Assembly (NCBI RefSeq): GCF_036237275.1 | Contig: NZ_CP108352.1 | Span: 8,209,501 to 8,273,500 of the forward strand | Direction of reading: 5' to 3' | Source: Streptomyces sp. NBC_01353 | GTDB taxonomy: Bacteria > Actinomycetota > Actinomycetes > Streptomycetales > Streptomycetaceae | DNA: 64,000 nucleotides | In this document: positions 8,949 to 17,323 of the stretch, one piece after another | How positions within the stretch are numbered: the first letter of the stretch is position 1 | How the letters are laid out: the number at the start of each line of letters is the position of its first letter | The notes under the pieces: generated by a model | The model's database searches: none | Seen by the model: the letters and a program-made list of their open reading frames with translations, nothing else | Told to the model about the DNA's origin: nothing | Translations under genes and position numbers: made by a program

Positions 8949-10220
8949 TCACTGCTCCGGGACACCCGCCCCCAGCGTTTGCCCCAGAGCGCTGAGCAGC
9001 CCGGAGAGCCGGCGCCGGTCTGCCGCGCCCAGTCCGGCGAGCAGTTCCTGCTCCTGGGCCGACCGTACGGTGAAGATCCGCTCGGCCAGTCCGAGACCCT
9101 CCGGGGTGAGACACAGCCGGACGATCCGGCGGTCGTCTGCGTCGCGCTCCCGCCGGATCAGACCCGCAGCCTCCAGACGGTCCGCGTGTTGGGTGAGACC
9201 GCCCGCGCGGACCCTGCCGGCCGCCGCCACCTCGCCCGTCGTCCGGCGGTAGGGCTCCCCCGCCTCGCGGAGGGTGGCGAGCACGTCGTAGGCGGGCAGG
9301 CTGATGCCGTACTCGCGGACGGTCCTGCTGATCAGCTCCTGATGAACAGCGGCACACTCGTTGAGCCGTGCGAACACGTCTGCGGGCGAATCGTCCGCCG
9401 CCCGGCCCGCGGGCTCCGGGCGAAGACGCTCCGGGTGTACGGGCTCCGAGGGCGGCCGGGTGATCGCGGCGCCCATGGCGGAGTGGTCGACGTCGGGGCG
9501 TACGGACTCGTCCTCGCCGACGGCCGTGCCACCCTGCGCAGGCGGGGGAACGAGGTCGAGAGCGTCACCGAAGGCGGTGGTGAGCACGTCCGTCAACGCA
9601 GGAGCGAGCTCCTCGGTGGGGACGGAGGCCGCAGGTTCATGGGCGAAGAGGTAGCGCTCCATGATCACGCCGAACAGGACGCTCCGAACGACAGCGGCGC
9701 GCACCTCCGCGTCGGCCGAGTCGCCGAGCAGGCGCGCGAGAGGTTCGCCGACCTGCTTCTCCAGGATCGTGCGCAGCAGCTCGGCGCTCGGCGGGTGGCT
9801 GACGGCCGAGCGGATCAGCGCGGGCCAGGGATCGTCGGGCGGCAGGCGGTCCCACCGATCGAGGTAGGCGCGGGCCAGAGCGGCCGGCAGTTCGCCCGCG
9901 CTGTCGGCCGCGGCCGACAGTACGTCGCTGGTGACGCCCGACCCGCTGCCCACCGCCTCACGGAACAGACCGTCCTTGGTGCCGAAGTACGCCATCACCA
10001 GGCCAGGCGTCACTCCCGCCTCGGCCGCGATGGCGCGGACGCCCACACCCCTGTAGCCGTGCGCGCCGAACAGCCGCCGGGCCGCGTCGAGGACCGCGTG
10101 GCGATTGCCCTCCGGGTCGTGGGAGCCGGGACGGCGCGGTGACGGCTGCCCTGCTCCCCGCCCGGTTTCCGGCGGGGGAGTCGCGGCCGATCGTCGACGG
10201 CCCTCGTTCCTTGGATCCAC
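8949..10220 (-). CDS. TetR-MarR fusion transcriptional regulator
   Basis: This single uninterrupted 423-residue protein joins two regulator families. Residues about 40-225 are TetR-like (helix-turn-helix RAIAAEAGVTPGLVMAYFGT; ligand domain with TILEKQVGEPLARLLGD). An acidic, Pro-rich linker follows (about 228-283). The remainder is a full MarR winged helix (ISLPAYDVLATLREAGEPYR, then GGLTQHADRLEAAGLIRRER and DDRRIVRLCLTPEG). The start is taken at GTG 10220; TTG 10262 is in frame but lies inside a palindromic operator. The gene converges on the kinase remnant and sits beside xdhC. Autoregulation through the operator is likely. No stop codon or frameshift separates the halves. Confidence 0.85.
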   Translation of the reverse strand: MDPRNEGRRRSAATPPPETGRGAGQPSPRRPGSHDPEGNRHAVLDAARRLFGAHGYRGVGVRAIAAEAGVTPGLVMAYFGTKDGLFREAVGSGSGVTSDVLSAAADSAGELPAALARAYLDRWDRLPPDDPWPALIRSAVSHPPSAELLRTILEKQVGEPLARLLGDSADAEVRAAVVRSVLFGVIMERYLFAHEPAASVPTEELAPALTDVLTTAFGDALDLVPPPAQGGTAVGEDESVRPDVDHSAMGAAITRPPSEPVHPERLRPEPAGRAADDSPADVFARLNECAAVHQELISRTVREYGISLPAYDVLATLREAGEPYRRTTGEVAAAGRVRAGGLTQHADRLEAAGLIRRERDADDRRIVRLCLTPEGLGLAERIFTVRSAQEQELLAGLGAADRRRLSGLLSALGQTLGAGVPEQ

Positions 10221-10233
10221 AGGGTCCAGAATA

Positions 10234-10259
10234 AACGAGTGTTCATAAAAACAGTCGTT
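10234..10259. promoter_or_regulatory. TetR-type operator upstream of the TetR-MarR gene
   Basis: AACGAGTGTT (10234-10243) and AACAGTCGTT (10250-10259) form an inverted repeat matching at nine of ten positions around a 6-nt AT-rich spacer. It sits 14 nt upstream of the GTG start at 10220 and just past the stop of xdhC, fitting TetR autorepression. Confidence 0.6.
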
Positions 10260-10268
10260 CAAAAGCGA

Positions 10269-11363
10269 TCACACTTCGTGTATCGCACCGGTTCGCAGAG
10301 TGAGTGGCCGCGCGGTGCCGCCGCGCCGCACCGCGACGATCTCCGCCATGATCGACAGGGCGGTCTCTTCGGATCCCCGGCCGCCGAGATCCAGCCCGAT
10401 CGGCGAGCGCAGCCGTGCGAGTTCCGCTTCGGTCGTGCCCGCCGCGCGCAGTCGCGCCAGCCGGTCCTCGTGAGTCCTGCGGCTGCCCATGGCTCCGACG
10501 TATCCGGCCCTGCTGCGCAGGGCGAGGGCGAGAACCGGCACGTCGAACCGTGCGTCATGGGTCAGCACGCACACCGCGGTCGAAGCGTCGACCAGGTCCT
10601 CATGGGCGCGGAACCAGCGATCGGGCCGTTCGACGACGACATCGTCGGCCCTCGGGAAGCGCTCGGCCGCCGCGAACGCGGGCCTGGCGTCGCAGACCGT
10701 CACCCGGTGCCCGAGCGCGGCACCCATGTCCGCCAGAGGCCGGGCGAACTCGGCTGCGCCGAAGATCAGCAGGCCTGGCCGAGGGGCGAAGGACTGCACC
10801 AGCAGCCCACGTTCCGGCGCGCAGCTGCTGTCGTCGCTTGCGCCGTCCCCGCTGGTCACGAGCCCGCTGGCGCCGCGCCCGAGCATCCCCTCCGCGGCCA
10901 AGGTCGCCGCCCGGTCCGCCCGTGGGTCGCCCAGCGAACCGGTGGTCGTCCCTTCACCGACGACCAGGCAGCCGCCGCCGTCGACGGGGGTGACCAGAGC
11001 CACCGGTACGCCGGCCGAGATGTCGGCGGCGAGCCGGCCGAGCGGTACATCCGCACCCACCTCGCGGACCAGTACCTCGATCGTTCCGCCGCAGGTCAGG
11101 CCCACCGCAAAGGCGTCCTCGTCGCCGACTCCCCAGCGCTCGAGCGTCGGGGCGGCTCCCGCGAGCACCTCCTCCGCGATCGCGCAGACGGCGGCTTCGA
11201 CACAGCCACCGGAGACGCTGCCGACGATGCGGCCTTCCTCGGACACGAGCATCGACGCACCCGGACCGTGTGGGGACGGGCCCCAGGTCCGCACGACGGT
11301 CGCCATGGCGAAGCGGGTTCCGGAGCGTTGCCAGGCGGCTGCCTGATCGATGACGTGTCGCAT
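10269..11363 (-). CDS. xdhC: XdhC/CoxI-family molybdenum-hydroxylase maturation protein
   Basis: This 364-residue protein starts MRHVIDQAAAWQRSGTRFAM after a GGAGG site. The N-terminal XdhC/CoxI domain contains VRTWGPSPHGPGASMLVSE and GSVSGGCVEAAV. The C-terminal Rossmann domain contains LLIFGAAEFARPLADMG, LTHDARFDVPVL and YVGAMGSRRTHEDR. Known family members bind and sulfurate the Mo cofactor and deliver it to xanthine-dehydrogenase-type enzymes. The gene is divergent from the structural operon at 11505, which it presumably serves, and the 141-nt gap between them carries a palindromic site. Confidence 0.9.
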   Translation of the reverse strand: MRHVIDQAAAWQRSGTRFAMATVVRTWGPSPHGPGASMLVSEEGRIVGSVSGGCVEAAVCAIAEEVLAGAAPTLERWGVGDEDAFAVGLTCGGTIEVLVREVGADVPLGRLAADISAGVPVALVTPVDGGGCLVVGEGTTTGSLGDPRADRAATLAAEGMLGRGASGLVTSGDGASDDSSCAPERGLLVQSFAPRPGLLIFGAAEFARPLADMGAALGHRVTVCDARPAFAAAERFPRADDVVVERPDRWFRAHEDLVDASTAVCVLTHDARFDVPVLALALRSRAGYVGAMGSRRTHEDRLARLRAAGTTEAELARLRSPIGLDLGGRGSEETALSIMAEIVAVRRGGTARPLTLRTGAIHEV

Positions 11364-11395
11364 GTCGCCTCCGCGGACCGTGAAATCTCGAGCAG

Positions 11396-11410
11396 CCTCT
11401 TGCCAAGAGG
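11396..11410. promoter_or_regulatory. palindromic operator in the xdhC / hydroxylase intergenic region
   Basis: CCTCTTG (11396-11402) and CAAGAGG (11404-11410) form a perfect 7-1-7 palindrome, 33 nt upstream of xdhC and followed by an AT-richer tract (about 11411-11445) suited to divergent promoters. The regulator is unknown; the nearby TetR-MarR or LuxR-type proteins are candidates. Confidence 0.5.
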
Positions 11411-11504
11411 AAACTTTAGTGTAAATCATTTCAGGTATTAGATAGATCGCTCCGTGTCGAATGCCACGACGCGACGACGACACGAGAGGTCCGGTGGCAG
11501 CAGG

Positions 11505-12374
11505 TTGAAACCCACACCCTTCGACTACATCGCCCCCAGCACCGTCGGCGAGGCGGTCGCCCTCCTCGCCGACGAGGAGCGGGAGGCCAAGGTCGTGGCG
11601 GGCGGCCAGTCCCTGATCCCCATGCTGAACATGCGCCTCGCCAGGCCCGAGCTGCTCGTGGACATCACCCGGATCCCCGAACTCGGCCGTCTCCATGTGG
11701 ACGAGGCGGGCAACCTCCGCATCGGAGCCGCCGTACGGCAGGCCCACGCCGCCGCGGACAACGCGGTACGGGACGGATGGCCGCTGCTCGCCGCCGCGAT
11801 CGGCCACATCGGACACCCGCAGATCCGCAACCGCGGCACCGTCTGCGGCAGCCTCGCCCACCACGACCCGGCCGCAGAGCTGCCCACCGCGGCACTGACC
11901 CTGGACGCCCGCTTCGTGATCACAGGTCCGCGGGGCACCCGTACGGTCACCGCCGAGGACTTCTTCGTCGCCACCTTCTCCACGGCCCTCGAAGCGGACG
12001 AGCTCCTCACCGAGGTCGTTTTCCCTCCGCCCCCGGCACACCAGGGCTGGGCATTCGAAGAACTGACCCGCAGACATGGCGACTTCGCCACCGTCGGCGT
12101 GGCCGCCGTCCTGGAACGGGACACCGTCACCGGCACCTGCCGCGCCGCCCGCGTGGTCTTCTGCGGCGCGGGCCCCGGCACCCTACGGCTGCCCGCCGCG
12201 GAGGACGCGCTCGTGGGGAGCGACGTCGGCGAGAAGGTTCTCGCCGCAGCGGCCCACGCCGCACTCTCCCGCCTCACCCCCTCCGCCGACGTCCACGCCA
12301 CCGCCGAGTACCGGCGCGAGGGCGCCGCCCACCTCCTCGTCCGCGCCTGCACCACCGCCTGGGAGCGCTGCTGA
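11505..12374 (+). CDS. FAD-binding subunit of a molybdenum hydroxylase (CoxM/CutM family)
   Basis: The medium subunit of a xanthine dehydrogenase / CO dehydrogenase-type enzyme. It opens KPTPFDYIAPSTVGEAV and carries both FAD motifs: VVAGGQSLIPML near residue 31 and IRNRGTVCGSLAHHDPAAE near 106. The start is TTG 11505, because family members begin at MKPxxF and GGTGG lies 7 nt upstream; GTG 11454 would add 17 Arg-rich residues. The stop overlaps the next ATG by one base. It passes electrons from the 2Fe-2S subunit to its acceptor. About 289 residues. Confidence 0.92.
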   Translation: MKPTPFDYIAPSTVGEAVALLADEEREAKVVAGGQSLIPMLNMRLARPELLVDITRIPELGRLHVDEAGNLRIGAAVRQAHAAADNAVRDGWPLLAAAIGHIGHPQIRNRGTVCGSLAHHDPAAELPTAALTLDARFVITGPRGTRTVTAEDFFVATFSTALEADELLTEVVFPPPPAHQGWAFEELTRRHGDFATVGVAAVLERDTVTGTCRAARVVFCGAGPGTLRLPAAEDALVGSDVGEKVLAAAAHAALSRLTPSADVHATAEYRREGAAHLLVRACTTAWERC

Positions 12375-12910
12375 TGACCCCCTCGGTCCCCACCCCGCTC
12401 GGCGCGAGCACACCGCCGCTCGCCGAGCCCTCCGCCTGGCACGAGATCAGCCTCACCGTCAACGGACGACCGGTCACCGCCCAGGTCGAGTCGCGGCTGC
12501 TGCTCAGCGACTTCCTGCGCGACCGGCTCGGCCTCACCGGCACCCATGTCGGCTGCGAACACGGAGTCTGCGGGGCCTGCACCGTTCTCGTCGACGACGA
12601 GCCGGTGCGCACCTGCCTGACCCTGGCTGTGCAATGCGCCGGTGCCGTGCTCCGCACCGTCGAGGGACTCGCCCCCGCCGACGCCCCGCTCACCCCCGTA
12701 CAGCGAGCCTTCCATGAGTGCCACGGCATGCAGTGCGGTTTCTGCACGCCCGGATTCGTCATGACGGCGACCGCCCTGGCCGAGCAGCACGAGCGCCCCG
12801 ACGAGGAACAGGTCGCCGACGCGCTCAGCGGGCACCTGTGCCGGTGCACCGGCTACCGCAACATCCGCCGTGCCGTGTGCCAGGCACTCGACGAGCGATT
12901 CGGGGAGTGA
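12374..12910 (+). CDS. 2Fe-2S subunit of a molybdenum hydroxylase (CoxS/CutS family)
   Basis: A 178-residue protein with two [2Fe-2S] clusters. The plant-type ferredoxin motif is CEHGVCGACTVLVDDEPVRTC-like (positions about 58-78), and the C-terminal cluster motif is CGFCTPGF followed by CRCTGYRNI. The ATG overlaps the FAD-subunit stop, and the Mo subunit starts five bases after its own stop, so the three are one transcript. It relays electrons between the Mo site and FAD. The N-terminal extension of about 25 Pro/Ala-rich residues is longer than usual. Confidence 0.93.
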   Translation: MTPSVPTPLGASTPPLAEPSAWHEISLTVNGRPVTAQVESRLLLSDFLRDRLGLTGTHVGCEHGVCGACTVLVDDEPVRTCLTLAVQCAGAVLRTVEGLAPADAPLTPVQRAFHECHGMQCGFCTPGFVMTATALAEQHERPDEEQVADALSGHLCRCTGYRNIRRAVCQALDERFGE

Positions 12911-12915
12911 CCCGC

Positions 12916-15303
12916 ATGTCCCACGATTCCGACCGGGCCCGGTCCGGCGACGGCAGCTGGATCGGCCGTTCCGTCCCACGCGTCGAGGACGACCGGCTGC
13001 TGCGCGGCAACGGCCGCTACGTCGACGACATCGCCCTCCCCGGCGCCGTCGAGGCCGCCTTCCTGCGCAGCCCGCACGCCCACGCCCGTATCGCGTCGGT
13101 CGACGTGACCGCGGCCCTGGCCGCACCCGGCGTCGTCGCGGTATGGACCGGCGACGACGTGGCGGACCTGCCCGCGATGCTGAACAAGGAAGAGCTGCGC
13201 ACCCCGCCGGGCCTCGCCGAACTCCTGGACCCGCTGGTCCGGATGACTCCCATGCCCTTGCTCGCCCGCGACAAGGTCCTCTACGTCGGCCAGCCCGTCG
13301 CCGTCGTCCTCGCCGAGAACCGCTACCTCGCCGAGGACGCCCTGGAACTCGTCGAGGTGCGGTACGCGCCGCTGCCGGTGCTCGTCGACCCCGAACACGC
13401 CCTGACCGAGGACGCGACCCGGCTGCACGAGGACCTGCCGGACAACACCGCGGTCGCCGTCGCCACCCGCGTCGGTGACCCGGAGGAGGCGTTCGCCGGC
13501 GCGTACGCCGTGGTGAGCGAGCAGTTCGAGGCACACCGGTACGTCGCCTCGCCGATCGAGACCCGCGCGATCTCGGCCCAGGTCGATCCGTACAGCGGCC
13601 GGCTGACCGTCTGGTCGGGCACCCAGACCCCGCACCGGCTGCGGGACGCCATCGCCCACACCCTCGGCCTGGAATCCGCCATGGTCCACGTCATCGCGGC
13701 CGACGTCGGCGGAGGCTTCGGCCAGAAGGGCATCCTCTACGTCGAGGAACTCCTCATCCCGCACGCCGCCCGTCACCTCGGCCGCCCCGTGCTGTGGCGC
13801 GAGGACCGCAACGAGAACCTGACCGCCTCCTCGCACGCCCGCGAACAGATCCACCGCATCGAACTCGCCGCGGACGCCGAAGGCCGCCTCATGGCCGTAC
13901 GCGACCGCATCACCGTCAACTTCGGCGCGTACAACATGACCGGCCTGGTCGTGCCGTACAACTCGCTGTGCCACCTTCTGGGCCCCTACCGCGTCCCGAA
14001 CGTGCACATCGACGTCGTCGGCGTGCTCACCAACACCACCTTCGCCACGCCCTACCGGGGAGCCGGACGTCCGGAGACGGTCTTCGCCATGGAACGGGCC
14101 ATGGACCGGCTGGCCGCGGAACTGGGCATCGAGCCCGAGGAGCTGAGGGCGCGCAATCTCGTGCGGCCCGACGAGATGCCGTACGCGACCGGCCTGGTGG
14201 ACCGCTCGGGCAGACCCCAGTCCTACGACTCCGGGGACTTCCCCGAACTCCTGCGCCGCGCCGTCGCGAAGGCCGACGTCGACCAGGTACGCGCCCGACA
14301 ACGCGAAGGCGCCCGCGACGGCAAGCACATCGGCATCGGATTCGCCATGTACATAGAGGCCACCGGCCTCGGACCGTTCGAGACCGCGCGCATCGACATC
14401 GCCCCCAGCGGCCGGGTGCGGCTCGCCATCGGCGCCCCCTCCCAGGGACAGGGACACCGCACGTCCATGGCGCAGATCGCCGCCGACGCCATCGGTGTGC
14501 CGCTCGATGTCATCGACGTGGTCGGCGGCGACACCGAAGCCACCCCATTCGGCGTGGGCACCATCGCCAGCCGCGCCCTGGTCAACGCCGGGAACGCCAC
14601 CCACCGGGCCGGTCGACTCGTCCGCGAGAAGATCGTCGAAGCGGCAGCCCGCCGCCTCGGTGTCGCGGAGGGCTGCCTCGACCTGAGCGACGGCATCGTG
14701 CGGGCCAAGGAACCGGGCGGCCCATCCATCAGCCTGGCGGAACTGGCCGGGAAGGCACCGCTGCCCGGAACCCCCGAACCCACCGACGGTCGGCACGGCA
14801 CCGAGATCAGCGAGACCGTGCACTTCCGCCCGCCGGGTTTCGCGGTCGCGAGCGGAGCGCATGCGGCCGTCGTCGAGGTCGACGAGCACACGGGCGAGAT
14901 CGAGATCCTGCACTACGTCGTCGTCCACGACGCGGGCAACATCGTCAACCCGATGATCGCGGAAGGACAGGTCACCGGCGGCATCGCGCAGGGGATCGGC
15001 GGAGCGCTGTACGAGGAGATGGTCTACGGCCCCGACGGTCAGCCCCGCACCGGGACCTACATGGACTATCTGGTGCCCACGTCCTCGGAGATCCCTGACC
15101 TCGACATGGACGAGATCTTCACCCCGAGCCCCATGAACGACCTCGGCGTCAAAGGACTCGGCGAAGGCGGCGCGATCGCCCCGCAGGCGGTACTCGCCGG
15201 CGCCGTCGAGGACGCGCTGCGCCCCTTCGACGTCGTCGTACGCCGCGGCCCACTCTCGCCGAGCCGGGTGCGCGCGCTGATCCGTACGACCGCCGGCACC
15301 TGA
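12916..15303 (+). CDS. molybdopterin-binding large subunit, xanthine dehydrogenase / form II CODH-like
   Basis: A 795-residue catalytic subunit. It shows the family opening WIGRSVPRVEDDRLLRGNGR, the Mo-binding segment DVGGGFGQK, the active-site loop PYRGAGRPE, the cofactor motif QGQGHRTSMAQI, and the C-terminal GVKGLGEGG containing the catalytic Glu. The loop is of the AYRGAGR type of form II enzymes and not the AYxCSFR loop of true CO dehydrogenases, so oxidation of an N-heterocycle, purine or aldehyde is more likely than of CO. The substrate is not determined. It ends the three-subunit core and precedes a CoxG-like gene. Confidence 0.92.
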   Translation: MSHDSDRARSGDGSWIGRSVPRVEDDRLLRGNGRYVDDIALPGAVEAAFLRSPHAHARIASVDVTAALAAPGVVAVWTGDDVADLPAMLNKEELRTPPGLAELLDPLVRMTPMPLLARDKVLYVGQPVAVVLAENRYLAEDALELVEVRYAPLPVLVDPEHALTEDATRLHEDLPDNTAVAVATRVGDPEEAFAGAYAVVSEQFEAHRYVASPIETRAISAQVDPYSGRLTVWSGTQTPHRLRDAIAHTLGLESAMVHVIAADVGGGFGQKGILYVEELLIPHAARHLGRPVLWREDRNENLTASSHAREQIHRIELAADAEGRLMAVRDRITVNFGAYNMTGLVVPYNSLCHLLGPYRVPNVHIDVVGVLTNTTFATPYRGAGRPETVFAMERAMDRLAAELGIEPEELRARNLVRPDEMPYATGLVDRSGRPQSYDSGDFPELLRRAVAKADVDQVRARQREGARDGKHIGIGFAMYIEATGLGPFETARIDIAPSGRVRLAIGAPSQGQGHRTSMAQIAADAIGVPLDVIDVVGGDTEATPFGVGTIASRALVNAGNATHRAGRLVREKIVEAAARRLGVAEGCLDLSDGIVRAKEPGGPSISLAELAGKAPLPGTPEPTDGRHGTEISETVHFRPPGFAVASGAHAAVVEVDEHTGEIEILHYVVVHDAGNIVNPMIAEGQVTGGIAQGIGGALYEEMVYGPDGQPRTGTYMDYLVPTSSEIPDLDMDEIFTPSPMNDLGVKGLGEGGAIAPQAVLAGAVEDALRPFDVVVRRGPLSPSRVRALIRTTAGT

Positions 15304-15373
15304 GTCCGCCCCGCACGTGAACCGGCTCCGCATCCTCGGCCGTCCTCGGCCGGTCGCCCCTGATTGGACAACC

Positions 15374-16009
15374 ATGCAGCTCGACCACTCCTTCACCGTC
15401 CCGGCCGACCTCGACGAGGCCTGGAAGCTCTTCCAGGACCTCGACCGGGTCGCGCCCTGTATGCCCGGCGCCGTGCTCGACACCCACGACGACGACTCCT
15501 TCACCGGCCGCGTCAAGGTCAAGGTCGGCGCGGTGCAGATGAGTTACCGCGGCGAGGGCACCGTCACCCGCGATGCCGGCGCCCGCTCGATGCTCCTCGA
15601 CCTCAGTGGGAGCGAGACCCGCGGCGCGGGCACCGCGTCGGCCACGGTCACCGCGACGCTGACCGTCGACCCGGCCGGCACCCTGGTGCGCGTACGCACG
15701 GACCTCGACATCACCGGCCGGCCGGCACAGTTCGGCCGGGGCATCATGACCGAGGTCGGCGACCACATCGTTCAGCAGTTCGCCACCCGACTCGAAGAGC
15801 TGCTGCGGGACGCAGGGCCCGCCGCGTCCGCGGTGTCCACGACGGGCACGGCGGAGAACCTCCAAGGCCGGCTCGCAACCGAGCCGGAGGCCATCGACCT
15901 CGGCGCGGCGGCGCTGCCCGTGCTGCTCAGGAAGGCTGCCGCACCCGCGGCGGCCGTGCTGTTCGCGGTGGTGGTGATTCAGGCGCTGAGGCGGCGTTCC
16001 CACTGGTGA
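15374..16009 (+). CDS. CoxG-like SRPBCC-fold protein with C-terminal membrane anchor
   Basis: This 211-residue protein starts MQLDHSFTVPADLDEAWKLF and follows the CoxG pattern (FQDLDRVAPCMPGAVLD, VKVGAVQMSYRGEGTV, ITGRPAQFGRGIMTEVGDHI). A C-terminal hydrophobic helix (about 185-205) ending in Arg and His would tether it to the membrane. In CO dehydrogenase systems CoxG recruits the enzyme to the membrane. It is 70 nt downstream of the Mo subunit and in the same orientation, so a similar role for this hydroxylase is probable. Confidence 0.88.
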   Translation: MQLDHSFTVPADLDEAWKLFQDLDRVAPCMPGAVLDTHDDDSFTGRVKVKVGAVQMSYRGEGTVTRDAGARSMLLDLSGSETRGAGTASATVTATLTVDPAGTLVRVRTDLDITGRPAQFGRGIMTEVGDHIVQQFATRLEELLRDAGPAASAVSTTGTAENLQGRLATEPEAIDLGAAALPVLLRKAAAPAAAVLFAVVVIQALRRRSHW

Positions 16010-16105
16010 AATCCCACGGCGCAGCCACCCCCGGCCCGAACCACGATTCCCGGGGCAGCCGTCCGCGGAGAAGGCTCGCAAGGAACCGGCGAGGAAAGGA
16101 CATTC

Positions 16106-17110
16106 ATGCTGGAGGCGCTGGGCCTGAGCACGGCCGAGTCGCAGGTGTACCAACTGCTGGTGGGGTGTGGCCGAAGCCGGGTCGACCGTGTGGGGCAGCT
16201 GCTCGGGCTGAGCCGCGAACATCTCGACGAGGCCCTGAGAGTGCTCGCGGACAAGGGTCTCGTCACCATCACCGACGACCGGCCCGCGCACCTGATACCC
16301 GCCCCACCGGACATTGCCGGGGAAACGCTGCTGCTGTTGCGGATGAACGAACTCCACTCCGTCAGGGGTGTGCTGAGGCAGCTCACCAAGGAGTACCGCA
16401 CCGCGCCCGGAACCGCCTCTCTGGAGGAGATCGCCGAGATCGTGCCGGACGAGACGCTGGCGCAGCGGTACGAACAGATCCAGCGCCTCGCGCGCCAGGA
16501 GGTGCTGCGCTTCGACACGGCGCCGTACCTGGTGGACGAGGACGTCAACGCGGCCGAGCTCGAGCAGCTGACCGCGGGCATTCAATACCGTACGGTGTAC
16601 GACCGCGCCGCGATCGAGGAGGACGGCGCACAGGGGGAGATGCGCCTGTACTCGGATGCCGGTGAGCAGGCCCGTGTGCTCGGCAAGGTCCCCGTCAAAC
16701 TCGTCATCGTCGACAGATCCGCCGCACTTGTGGCACTGCGGACGGACGGCGCGAGACCGCCGGGTGCCGTCGTCCAGATCCACCGGGGGCCCCTGCTCGA
16801 TGCCCTGATCGCACTCTTCGAACTTGCATGGGCGTCGGCACTCCCTCTGGACCCGCGGCTCTCCGACACAGGCAGAAACGAACTCTCGGGTGCGGAGATC
16901 CAGCTCCTGATCCTGCTGCTGTCCGGTCTGACCGACGACGCGATCGCCCGGCAACTGGACATCGGCACGCGGACGGTCAACCGCCGAATCCGCGGCCTCA
17001 TGGACTTGGCCGGCGCCTCGAGCCGCATGCAACTGGGCTGGCAGGCGTCCGAGCGGGGCTGGATCACCGCGTCCGACGTGAACAGGATGCACACGGAAAG
17101 CTCCGCGTGA
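16106..17110 (+). CDS. LuxR-type HTH regulator with N-terminal TrmB-like winged helix
   Basis: A 334-residue regulator. The N terminus (LGLSTAESQVYQLLVGCGR) is a TrmB-like winged helix, the middle resembles the phospholipase-D-like effector region of such proteins, and the C terminus is a LuxR-class HTH (LSGAEIQLLILLLSGLTDDA, TRTVNRRIRGLMDLAGASSR). AGGAAAGGA precedes ATG 16106. In Streptomyces this class is commonly found next to secreted subtilases, and here the S8 protease at 17324 follows in the same direction, so it is a likely local activator. Confidence 0.88.
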   Translation: MLEALGLSTAESQVYQLLVGCGRSRVDRVGQLLGLSREHLDEALRVLADKGLVTITDDRPAHLIPAPPDIAGETLLLLRMNELHSVRGVLRQLTKEYRTAPGTASLEEIAEIVPDETLAQRYEQIQRLARQEVLRFDTAPYLVDEDVNAAELEQLTAGIQYRTVYDRAAIEEDGAQGEMRLYSDAGEQARVLGKVPVKLVIVDRSAALVALRTDGARPPGAVVQIHRGPLLDALIALFELAWASALPLDPRLSDTGRNELSGAEIQLLILLLSGLTDDAIARQLDIGTRTVNRRIRGLMDLAGASSRMQLGWQASERGWITASDVNRMHTESSA

Positions 17111-17323
17111 GGAGGTCCTTCGTCGCTTCGGCGGGTGACCGTCGTGCCATCGCCTGGCGACGATGCGCCAGTTGGCATGTGTACGCCACCCGGGCTCTGG
17201 ATGGCGCCCCGACCGGACAGCTAGGTTCCGGTTGGCGCGTCATCGGCCGGACGTTCGGTCGGGACTCTTCAGGCATCAATTGCCCTGACGCGCCCACACG
17301 TTGAGCCCGTGAAAGGACACCTG

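Noticed and set aside
12853-15522. An 889-codon leftward open frame across the Mo-subunit gene
   Set aside because: It is antisense to a well-supported molybdopterin subunit.
11505-16009. A true aerobic CO dehydrogenase (CoxMSL)
   Set aside because: The Mo subunit has the PYRGAGR loop of form II-type enzymes, not the AYxCSFR loop with the Cu-binding Cys, so CO oxidation is not supported.
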